A stretch of 46,437 nucleotides of DNA from Actinomycetota bacterium. GTDB taxonomy: Bacteria; Actinomycetota; Acidimicrobiia; Acidimicrobiales; Palsa-688. The stretch lies in assembly GCA_021323695.1 (NCBI GenBank), contig JAJPKN010000067.1:1-46437 (forward strand). The letters run 5' to 3'. The translations under genes were made by a program, and so were the position numbers. The notes under the pieces are model-generated. The model was given only the letters and a program-made list of their open reading frames with translations. It had not been told where the DNA came from and did no database searches. Position 1 is the first letter of the stretch, and every line of letters begins with the position of its first letter. This document shows positions 1 through 6,600 of this stretch, piece after piece.

Positions 1-756
1 ACGGCCGGCACCACGACGACCACCGCCGCAGGCACCACCACCACGACGGCCGCAGGGGCTACAACCACGACCACAGGCGGCGGTACGACCACGACAACGG
101 CCGGCGCCGGCTTCTGGCTGACCTACGTGAGCCCCAACCAGCTCCCGACAAGTGGTGGGCAGGTCCAGGTGTTCGGGAACAACCTGCCACCCAACCCGGT
201 GGTGGAAGTCGGCAGCCAGGGTGAGGCCGTGACCAGCGCCACCAGCACCGAGGTCGACGTGACGGTGGGGCCCATGTTGGCCGGCACCTACAGCGTCACC
301 GTCTACAACTCCACCCAAACCCAGTCAGCCTCCCTGTCTGCCGCCCTCACCATCGGCTCGGGCTCGGGCACCACGACCACGACGGCCGCGGGGACCACGA
401 CCACGACCGCAGGCAGCGGGACGACCACGACAACTGCGGGCACCACGACCACCTCCAGCACGCCGACCACCGTGGTGGGCACCACCACTACGACAACGGG
501 CGCCACCACCACGACGAGCGCGGCAGGGACCACAACCACCACGGCCGGGACGACGACGACCACGGCCCTGGCCACGACGACGACCGGGACCGGGGGGACC
601 ATAAGCCAGCCCAACGGTTCGGTGCTGGCGCCGGTGGCTCCCAGCGACTCGATCGGCACCGTGAGCGTGGGCGAGTGGCCAGCCTTCTCCGCGTCCCAGA
701 TCATCGCGGACAGCGGGGGCTCCCCCGGGTCCTCAGTGCCGGGCGTGGACGTCTGA
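1..756 (+). CDS. Partial surface protein with IPT/TIG domain between threonine-rich stalks
   Basis: The reading frame is open through the left edge, so the true start lies outside the window; an internal GTG at 127 is not the start. The visible part holds a Thr-rich stalk (codons 1-35), then a domain of about 80 residues starting FWLTYVSPNQLPTSGG with the pattern of an IPT/TIG immunoglobulin-like fold (P..G..V.V.G.NL.....V, ending YSVTVYN). A second, longer Thr/Gly/Ala stalk follows (about 361-600), then a 50-residue tail ending in GVDV. There is no LPXTG motif or membrane anchor at the C-terminus. TIG domains on Thr-rich, probably glycosylated stalks are typical of exported surface proteins. 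The location is inferred because the signal peptide is not visible. It converges on the anti-sigma-like gene. Confidence 0.75.
   Translation, partial: TAGTTTTTAAGTTTTTAAGATTTTTGGGTTTTTAGAGFWLTYVSPNQLPTSGGQVQVFGNNLPPNPVVEVGSQGEAVTSATSTEVDVTVGPMLAGTYSVTVYNSTQTQSASLSAALTIGSGSGTTTTTAAGTTTTTAGSGTTTTTAGTTTTSSTPTTVVGTTTTTTGATTTTSAAGTTTTTAGTTTTTALATTTTGTGGTISQPNGSVLAPVAPSDSIGTVSVGEWPAFSASQIIADSGGSPGSSVPGVDV
361..600 (+). repeat. Threonine-codon low-complexity tract
   Basis: This is a run of ACC/ACG/ACA codons in blocks of four to five Thr separated by Ala-Gly or Ser-Gly, encoding the second stalk of the TIG protein. A similar tract fills positions 1-108, and another encodes the tail of the anti-sigma-like protein on the other strand (about 877-1200). 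The period is irregular, so it is a coding low-complexity repeat, not a CRISPR or intergenic satellite. Such tracts are prone to slippage, so stalk length may differ between strains. Confidence 0.8.
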
Positions 757-798
757 TGCAAGCCGGCCAGGGCGGCCTCAGCGCCTGAGCCGGGCGCC

Positions 799-829
799 GC
801 TCGGCCTACCGCGGCCTTGGTGGCCGAGC
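799..829. terminator. Candidate bidirectional hairpin between convergent genes
   Basis: An inverted repeat GCTCGGCC (799-806) / GGCCGAGC (822-829) with a 15-base spacer lies in the 117 bp between two convergent stop codons (756 and 874). Three more pairs (ACC/GGT at 808-810 and 819-821) extend the stem after a bulge. There is no T-run, which is usual in such GC-rich genomes. Position and symmetry fit a bidirectional terminator, but no folding energy was computed. Confidence 0.4.
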
Positions 830-873
830 CAACCTGCCGGTAGCCGGGCCCACCCCAGAGATGGTGGTCGGGC

Positions 874-2043
874 CTACCCGGTGGTGGTCGTGGTCGAGGA
901 GGCGGCGGTGGTCGTGGTCGCCAGCACCGAGGTGGTGGTCGAAGGCACCGTGGTGGTCGTGGTCGCCAGCGCCGAAGTGGTGGTGCTGGCCCGCCGGGCC
1001 GAGGTCGTGGTGGTCGGCCCCAAGGTGGTGGTGGTCGGGGGCAGCGTAGTCGCGGTCGAGGTGACGGCCAGCGTGGTGGTCGTCGTGGTCGGCGGCACCG
1101 AGACCGGCACGGTGGGACCGGCCTGCACCTTGTGGGTGACCGGGGCCCCCCGGGTGGTGGTGGTGGCCGGCGGCCGGGTCGTGGTGGTAGACGGCACCCG
1201 GGTGCTGCCCGGGCTGGAGGTGGCCGCCTCTGCCGCCGCCAGCTGCGCCCTGAGCTGGCGGTTCTCCGCCAGGAGGTTGGCCACGTCGTGGCGCAGTTGG
1301 GCGACCAGCGCCGGCTCCAGCGCGGCTGCCGACACCGTGCGGTTGGTCGTCGTGCCGGCGCGGCTGGTCGAGACGGGCGGGTGGCTGGGGCTCGGCCCAG
1401 GCTGGCTCAGCCCGGGCTGGCTACTAGGGGTGCTGCTGGGGCTGGCCGGGCGGGAAGTGCCGGTGCTCGGGCCTGCCGGGCGAGAGCCGGCCGGGCGGGA
1501 GCTGGCGGTGCTGGTGGCGGCCAAACGGGGGCTGGCGGGACCAGAGGTGGTGGGCGGGACAGACGTGGGCGGCACTTGCAGGGCCTGGGCCGCGATGGTC
1601 TTGGCGGCGGCGCTTATCGACTTTTGGGCCACCGCCAGCTGACTGGGCGAGGGGTGGCCCTGGAGCACCCTTTGGGCCACATAGAGCTGGTGCTCAGCCG
1701 CAGCCAGGCGGGCAAAGCGCGCGCTCGGCGGGTGGGGCTGGTTGACAAAGCCCCCGACCACGCCTCCCCCGGCCGCGCCCACCAGGAGCGTGAGGACGGC
1801 CGCCACTGCCAGCTTCGCCCGGTGCTGGCGACGAGCCCTGCGAGAAGCAGCCAGGGCGGCCCTCAGCTCGGCGCTGCCACCGTCGGGCAGGGCAGGCAAC
1901 GGCAGTGCCGCCCGCAAGGCACCGGCCACTTCTGCCAGCCGAGCCGCGACCGAGCCGGCCGGCGGTTGCAGCCGCCCGTCCAGGGCTTGGTCGAGCTGTT
2001 CGGCCACCTCCCGCTCGGGCCGGCTGGGAAGGTCCCGGTTCAC
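874..2043 (-). CDS. Single-pass membrane protein, probable anti-sigma factor, with Thr-rich tail
   Basis: This 389-residue protein starts at a GTG that overlaps the sigma factor stop (GTGA, 2040-2043), so the two are translationally coupled. Residues 1-76 are a soluble, Ala/Leu-rich and Arg-rich cytoplasmic head. Residues 77-100 form one hydrophobic membrane segment (KLAVAAVLTLLVGAAGGG). The outside part has a helical region (about 105-160), a Ser/Pro/Thr-rich linker, a heptad-like coiled coil (about 238-268, LAENRQLRAQLAAAEAA) and a tail of TTTTT blocks. Topology and coupling to an ECF sigma factor indicate a membrane anti-sigma factor or sensor. No zinc-binding HxxxCxxC motif is visible, so it is not a classical ZAS anti-sigma. 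The function is inferred mainly from context. Confidence 0.6.
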   Translation of the reverse strand: MNRDLPSRPEREVAEQLDQALDGRLQPPAGSVAARLAEVAGALRAALPLPALPDGGSAELRAALAASRRARRQHRAKLAVAAVLTLLVGAAGGGVVGGFVNQPHPPSARFARLAAAEHQLYVAQRVLQGHPSPSQLAVAQKSISAAAKTIAAQALQVPPTSVPPTTSGPASPRLAATSTASSRPAGSRPAGPSTGTSRPASPSSTPSSQPGLSQPGPSPSHPPVSTSRAGTTTNRTVSAAALEPALVAQLRHDVANLLAENRQLRAQLAAAEAATSSPGSTRVPSTTTTRPPATTTTRGAPVTHKVQAGPTVPVSVPPTTTTTTLAVTSTATTLPPTTTTLGPTTTTSARRASTTTSALATTTTTVPSTTTSVLATTTTAASSTTTTTG

Positions 2044-2612
2044 CTCTGCACCTGCCCCCGCAAGGCGTCGAGCGCTCGCAGCTGCTGCATGCGGACAGCG
2101 CCCGCCCTTTTCCCCATGACCTTGCCCACCTCATCGGCGGACAGCCCGGAGCAGACCCGCAGCCAAAGGACCTCCTGGTCGTCTCGGGCCAGGCGGGCGA
2201 AACCCCGGCGCACCGCTTGGGCGTCCTCCGCCACGATGGCCAGGTCCTCACCTGAGGGCTGCGCCCGGTCGTCGAGCTCAGGCGGGTCGGCCAAGACCGA
2301 AAGGCGTGCCCGCTGGCGGTGCTGGTCAACCGAGACGTTGCGGGCGATGCTGAACAGCCAGGCCCGGAAGGCATAGGCGTCCCCGCGGAAGTTCGAGGCC
2401 TTGTCGATCGCCCGGGCAAAGGTCTCCGACAAGGCGTCGGCGGCGTCCTCCCGGTTGTCCAGCCTCACCATCAAGAACCCCATCAATGCTCGGCCGTAGG
2501 CCATGTAGGCGGCCTCCCAGGCGGAGGGGTCCCCCCGCTTGACTGCCTCAACGCTGGCATCGTCGAGCGGAGGCGCGGTAGTGGCCTGCGCTGTCTTGGA
2601 GCCGTCGCCCAC
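2040..2612 (-). CDS. ECF-type RNA polymerase sigma factor
   Basis: About 190 residues. Region 2 is clear: GDPSAWEAAYMAYGRAL, then REDAADALSETFARA, then YAFRAWLFSIARNVSVDQHR (sigma2.2-2.4). Region 4 follows: LARDDQEVLWLRVCSGLSADEVGKVMGK with a helix-turn-helix, ending in a helix rich in Arg and Gln. Length and domain order match an ECF sigma-70 factor that redirects RNA polymerase to a small regulon. The frame stays open far upstream, antisense to the lipoprotein gene. I chose the GTG at 2612 because it lies just before the conserved DDASVEAVKRGD start; a GTG at 2636 is also possible and neither has a strong ribosome site. The stop overlaps the start of the anti-sigma-like gene. Confidence 0.85.
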   Translation of the reverse strand: MGDGSKTAQATTAPPLDDASVEAVKRGDPSAWEAAYMAYGRALMGFLMVRLDNREDAADALSETFARAIDKASNFRGDAYAFRAWLFSIARNVSVDQHRQRARLSVLADPPELDDRAQPSGEDLAIVAEDAQAVRRGFARLARDDQEVLWLRVCSGLSADEVGKVMGKRAGAVRMQQLRALDALRGQVQR

Positions 2613-2938
2613 GAGCGGCTCATCTGAGTGACGCACGAGGGGCAGCCGCGTCACTCTGCCCGAGGGCCGCGCCTCGGCCAGTGCCCCGGCCACCTTGGCC
2701 TCGGGCCTCGAGCGTGGCGGCTCCAAGGCCTCCACCGGGTGCAGCTCCTCCGGCACCCTCTCGACAGCGGGTCGGGGGCCGCCCTCCCGCCGCGGGCCAC
2801 CCCTCCCGGCAAACCGGGCCACTGGGTACTTCAGGCTAGCTGGCGCGGCCGGGCGGGGCGGCCATACGGCGGCCCAGGGCCAGGCGTGAGGGCCGAACGC
2901 CAGCCCCGCAGCCGGCCTCGGCGCCGGCCGGACGAGGC
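2613..2938. other. Intergenic region upstream of the ECF sigma factor
   Basis: About 325 bp lie between the lipoprotein stop and the chosen sigma start. Open frames here are only extensions or antisense of neighbours, with Pro/Arg/Gly-rich, non-protein-like translations. The promoter of the sigma/anti-sigma pair should lie here, possibly autoregulated, but I see no convincing -35/-10 pair. Confidence 0.4.
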
Positions 2939-4231
2939 CTAACGGTACCCCGACCCCAGGTAGGGGGCGTTGCCAAAGTTGTACACGTTGCCGTCCGCCC
3001 CTACCAGCCAGTAGCCCTGGCCGCTCGGGGTCGAGGCGATGCCCGTCACCGGCGCCGTGACCACCTGGTGGTTGGCCGGCACCGAGGGGCACTGGGTGGT
3101 GCACGGTGGTATGTAGCTCGTGGCGTCCCCCACCGGGACGACCGTCCCGTCGGCGGCAGCCAACCAGGCCCCATTGCCGCTGGGGGTGGTGGCGGCTCCG
3201 ACCAGGCTGGCCGGCAGGGCCGTGCCCGGGCCTCCACCCACCAGGTTGCCCCCCGGGTAGGCGACCACCGCGGCGTTGTCCGCCCCCATGACCAGGTAGC
3301 CACCCGCCGGCCGGGTGGTGATGCCCGTGTACGGGCCCAGCGGGGCGGGGGGCAGGCCTTCGGCCCGGGCGTCGCCGAAGCCGTACACCCTCCCACTGGC
3401 GCACAGCAACCAGTAGCCGCGCCCATCGGGGGTGACCGCGATGGCCGTCACCGGCCCCTGGGCCTCGGTGACGCGCCGGCCGGCCAGGGAGCCGTAGTAG
3501 CGGGCGTCGCCGAAGCTGAACACCTGCCCGCTGGCGCTGGCCAGCCAGTAGCCCTGGTTGTCGTAGGTCCGGGCGATGCCCGCTATCGGCCCGGCCCGCC
3601 TGGCCTCTGCCGCCGGCAAGGACCCGAACCAGGGGGCGTCCCCAAAGGCGCTCACCTGGCCGTCGGCTTGTACGAGCCAGTAGCCGGCCCCGTCCGACGT
3701 GGCCGCGATGCCGACGTAGCGCAGGCTGGCGGCGGGCTCGGATCCCGGGCTCGTCACCTGGAGCTCGGCCGTGGACCGGCCCTGCCCGTTGCACCACCGG
3801 GCCCACAGTTGGTAGCGCCCGGGCACCACCACGGTGCCTTTTCCCCTGCTGGGCAGGTAGGAGGGGACCACGAAGGTGGCCGACCACGAGCCGTTGGCCG
3901 CTACCGGCGTGGCCATCTGCACCTCCGGCGAGCTGGGGCCAGACGGGCCCCGCCCCGGCGCCAGCCCCCCCGGCGAGCCGGTGCCTGTCGGGGCGGCCGG
4001 CCCGAAGCTGAAACCGGGCCAGGCCCGGCCCGGGGCGCAGCCAGGCCCGGCGTTGCCGCTCAAGTTGACCGCCTGGCCCGGGTAACCGGAGCGGGCAGAC
4101 AGGACCAGGGCGCGCGACGGCCCTGAGCCGCAGCCGGCCAGCAGGGCGGCCAGGACGAGCGCGCCTGCACCCAGGCCGGCGGCCCGCCTGGCCCGGGCAC
4201 CGGCCCCCGGTGCGCTCCGGCTAGGGCCCAA
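2939..4231 (-). CDS. Exported lipoprotein with six GYWL/FGDA-type repeats
   Basis: This 430-residue protein starts at a TTG (4231) that overlaps the end of the upstream ATPase gene. Residues 15-34 are an Arg-rich then hydrophobic signal with lipobox LAGC, so Cys34 would be lipidated. A beta-rich, ligand- or wall-facing region follows (about 40-175). From about residue 178 to the end come six repeats of the form GYWL..ADG.V..FGDA, the fourth being degenerate (GYLVMGADNAAVVAYPG). Such repeats are widespread in Acidimicrobiia and probably form a beta-propeller-like or wall-binding surface. Being co-transcribed with the polysaccharide exporter suggests a role at the cell surface linked to the exported glycan. 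The exact function is unknown. Confidence 0.7.
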   Translation of the reverse strand: MGPSRSAPGAGARARRAAGLGAGALVLAALLAGCGSGPSRALVLSARSGYPGQAVNLSGNAGPGCAPGRAWPGFSFGPAAPTGTGSPGGLAPGRGPSGPSSPEVQMATPVAANGSWSATFVVPSYLPSRGKGTVVVPGRYQLWARWCNGQGRSTAELQVTSPGSEPAASLRYVGIAATSDGAGYWLVQADGQVSAFGDAPWFGSLPAAEARRAGPIAGIARTYDNQGYWLASASGQVFSFGDARYYGSLAGRRVTEAQGPVTAIAVTPDGRGYWLLCASGRVYGFGDARAEGLPPAPLGPYTGITTRPAGGYLVMGADNAAVVAYPGGNLVGGGPGTALPASLVGAATTPSGNGAWLAAADGTVVPVGDATSYIPPCTTQCPSVPANHQVVTAPVTGIASTPSGQGYWLVGADGNVYNFGNAPYLGSGYR

Positions 4232-5420
4232 AGACCCAGCCTCCTCCCAGGGAGACCACCCCCGCGGGCTCCACCGGCCCCTTGCGGTCGACGTCGAACC
4301 GCAAGATGTTGCGCCTGGAGTCGTAGGTGTGGGCCAGGGTGAAGTCGGTCACCGCCGTCGAGATGTCGTAGGTGCCCGGCAACAGGGGGAACTTCGGCAG
4401 GCGGAGCTCCACCCACCCTGAGCCGTCGATCTTCTCGGGCACCTGGCCCGGTTCCTTGTTGGTGGGGGCGTAGACGACGATCCCCTGGAGGGTCTGGACC
4501 GACAGCGAGAAGACGGGCCTTTCCACCGGCTCCGAACAGGAGTACCAGATCCTGAAGGTGAGGGGGTCGTTGGTGCCCAACCGGGTGGTCGGCCGGCCGT
4601 TGCCGTCCCGCAGCTCGACCCGCTCGATCTTGGCCTCCCCCGACCCCCACCGGTCCCCGCTGTCCGCCGGTGCCGACTTGCGCCCGGGCAGCACGATCGA
4701 GCCGGTGTACGCCTCCACGACGGCCCTTGGCTCCCCATCGGCCATCTTGCGGCCCTTTTTGAACCAGATGGCGTGGTCGCACATATTGAGGACCGAGGGC
4801 ATGGAGTGCGAGACGATTATCACCGTCTTGCCGGCCCGCTTGAGCTCGGCAAAGCGCTCCAGGCACTTGCGCTGGAAGGCCTCGTCGCCCACGGCCAGCA
4901 CCTCGTCGACCAGCAAGATGTCGGGCTCCACGTTGATGGCGACCGAGAACCCCAGCCGCACGTACATGCCCGAGGAGTAGTTCTTCACCGGTTCGTCTAT
5001 GAACTGGCCTATGCCGGCGAAGTCGACTATGTCGTCGAAGCGGGCCTGCAGCTCCCGGTTCTTCAGCCCCAGGATGGCACCGTTCAAAAAGACGTTCTCC
5101 CGCCCGGTCAGCTCAGGGTGGAAACCGGCGCCCAGTTCGAGCAGGGCCGAGAGCTTGCCCACGGTGGTGACCGACCCCTTGTCCGGGCGCAGGATCTTGG
5201 CCAGCGTCTTCAACATGGTCGACTTGCCCGAACCGTTCTCGCCGATGAGGCCGGTGGTCGAGCCCTCGTAGACCTCGAAGCTCACGTCGTCGAGGGCCCA
5301 AAAGACGTCCACCTTGGCCCGGCCGCCTCGCATTATGGCCGCCTTGATGGACGCGTTGCGCTCCCGGTAGAGGCGGTACTTCTTGGACACATGGTCGACC
5401 ACGACCACCGGCTGGGCCAT
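4221..5420 (-). CDS. wzt: ABC exporter ATPase for cell-surface polysaccharide (Wzt type)
   Basis: The 399-residue protein has a complete nucleotide-binding domain: Walker A GENGSGKST (60-68), signature YSSGM (148-152), Walker B ILLVDE (168-173) and switch His205. The signature NYSSGMYVRL and the sequence LGAGFHPELTGRENVFLNG are diagnostic of the teichoic acid/O-antigen exporter family (TagH/Wzt). Residues about 250-399 form an extra C-terminal beta-rich domain like the Wzt carbohydrate-binding domain, which in known cases recognises the glycan end to be exported. It couples ATP hydrolysis to export of a lipid-linked polysaccharide by the permease encoded 3 bp upstream. The start ATG at 5420 is well supported. 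Confidence 0.9.
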   Translation of the reverse strand: MAQPVVVVDHVSKKYRLYRERNASIKAAIMRGGRAKVDVFWALDDVSFEVYEGSTTGLIGENGSGKSTMLKTLAKILRPDKGSVTTVGKLSALLELGAGFHPELTGRENVFLNGAILGLKNRELQARFDDIVDFAGIGQFIDEPVKNYSSGMYVRLGFSVAINVEPDILLVDEVLAVGDEAFQRKCLERFAELKRAGKTVIIVSHSMPSVLNMCDHAIWFKKGRKMADGEPRAVVEAYTGSIVLPGRKSAPADSGDRWGSGEAKIERVELRDGNGRPTTRLGTNDPLTFRIWYSCSEPVERPVFSLSVQTLQGIVVYAPTNKEPGQVPEKIDGSGWVELRLPKFPLLPGTYDISTAVTDFTLAHTYDSRRNILRFDVDRKGPVEPAGVVSLGGGWVFGP

Positions 5421-5423
5421 CGC

Positions 5424-6530
5424 TCACAGCTCCTCGGGCAAGCGTGGCTCGTACTTGCGGAACACGGCCAGCCCGATGGCCAGGGCCGCCACCGCCCAGA
5501 ACACCAGGTAGCCGAAGTCCCCCCAGGACACGTTGGCCTGGACGAGCGCGGCCACGTGCTGGACCACCGTGTGGGCGGGCACCGTCTTCAACTGGCGGCC
5601 CACCCTGAAGGTCATGGTGGGCACGGCTACGGGGATCTTGAAGATCTGGACATGGGACGAAGAGGGCAGCGACCCGTTGTATATGAGCTGTTGGAAAAGC
5701 AGCACGGCGTCGGTCATGGGGTTGAGCTTGAACACCGACCCCAGGCTCAGCCCACCCAGGTGCCGGGGGAGGGAGAACGCCCCGGTGGAGCCGTTGAGCC
5801 CGCCCCCCACGATGTAGAAGGGGTACACCACCGGGGTGAGGAACATCCAGATGAAGAACAAGATCCCCGAGAAGTGCTGGATGTCCCGGTAAAAGACGTT
5901 GCCGATCGAGAACAAAAGGGCCAGGCCGAGGGCGAAGGCGGCTACGACGGCCATCAGCACCAGCACGCCGGGTATGAAAAGAGGCGCCCGCCAGTTGCCG
6001 AAACCGATGACGGCGACCATGAGGAGGCCCATCTCGATCAAATGGGAGATGATCTTGGAGGCGACCGTGGACGCGGGGATCAGCTCACGGGGGAAATAGG
6101 TCTTCTGGATGAGGTTCTGGTTGCCCAGCAGGGAGCCCATCGACTCCATGACGCTGCCGGAGAAGAACGCCCAGGGCAGCATCCCGGCCAGCAGCATGAT
6201 GGCGTAGTTGTGGACCCCGCTGGGCACGCCCTCGGGCGGCGTGGTCTTCAAGAGGACGGAAAAGACGATGGTGTACACGGCCATGTTGGCCAGGGGGTTG
6301 ATCATCGACCAGCCCCAGCCGATCACCGAGCGCTTGTACTTGCTGCGCAGCTCGCGCAGCGTCAGGTTGTAGAACAGTTCCCGGTACTGGCCGTACTCAT
6401 GGAAGCTGACCCCCGACCTGGCCGTCGTGGTCTTGGCCCGCCGCGACCGCCACCCTGAAGGCGGCGAGCCGGCCCCAGCCGCCTGGCCCGCCCCGGTGTG
6501 CTCGTCGGGCCAGGTCTGCAGCGCGCTCAT
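5424..6530 (-). CDS. wzm: ABC-2 type polysaccharide export permease (Wzm type)
   Basis: About 368 residues. A 50-residue polar N-terminus leads to FHEYGQYRELFYNLTLRELRSKYKRSVIGWGW, the amphipathic and first-membrane region typical of TagG/Wzm/KpsM permeases. About six hydrophobic segments follow (for example MAVYTIVFSVLL, YAIMLLAGMLPWAFF, GVLVLMAVVAAFALGLALLF). The conserved NLIQKTYFPRELIP and IQHFSGILFFIWMFLTPVVYP stretches are ABC-2 permease hallmarks. I chose the ATG at 6530 because GAGGTGG lies just upstream; the frame extends 15 codons further through a tandem repeat. It forms the exporter with the ATPase gene 3 bp downstream. Confidence 0.88.
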   Translation of the reverse strand: MSALQTWPDEHTGAGQAAGAGSPPSGWRSRRAKTTTARSGVSFHEYGQYRELFYNLTLRELRSKYKRSVIGWGWSMINPLANMAVYTIVFSVLLKTTPPEGVPSGVHNYAIMLLAGMLPWAFFSGSVMESMGSLLGNQNLIQKTYFPRELIPASTVASKIISHLIEMGLLMVAVIGFGNWRAPLFIPGVLVLMAVVAAFALGLALLFSIGNVFYRDIQHFSGILFFIWMFLTPVVYPFYIVGGGLNGSTGAFSLPRHLGGLSLGSVFKLNPMTDAVLLFQQLIYNGSLPSSSHVQIFKIPVAVPTMTFRVGRQLKTVPAHTVVQHVAALVQANVSWGDFGYLVFWAVAALAIGLAVFRKYEPRLPEEL

Positions 6531-6565
6531 GGCCCCACCTCGGGGGGCCCCACCTCGGGGGGCCC
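6531..6565. repeat. 15-bp tandem repeat carrying the ribosome site of the Wzm gene
   Basis: The 15-base unit GGCCCCACCTCGGGG occurs twice in a row (6531-6545, 6546-6560) plus a partial third copy (6561-6565). Read on the minus strand, each full copy holds a Shine-Dalgarno-like GAGGTGG, and the nearer one sits at normal distance from the ATG at 6530. The repeat is also in frame with a possible N-terminal extension (GGAPRGGAPRGG). Confidence 0.75.
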
Positions 6566-6600
6566 AAGCGGGCAAGCCAGCGCCTCGGGGGGCAGCGGCC

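Noticed and set aside
1..600. Possible CRISPR or satellite array from repeated ACCACGACG units
   Set aside because: The units are short, irregular, in frame and encode Thr stalks; there are no spacers of uniform length.
303..1642. Long open frames antisense to the Thr-rich tracts (Val-rich proteins)
   Set aside because: They are mirror frames of ACC/ACG threonine codons, which read as GGT/CGT or GTG/GTC on the other strand; no ribosome site, no domain.
2613..3887. Upstream extension of the sigma factor frame to 615 residues
   Set aside because: The added part is antisense to the lipoprotein gene and Arg/Pro/Gly-rich; ECF factors are about 190 residues.
4773..6458. 561-codon plus-strand frame opposite the Wzt/Wzm genes
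   Set aside because: Composition is His/Gln/Gly/Arg-rich without any domain, and the minus-strand genes are clearly real.
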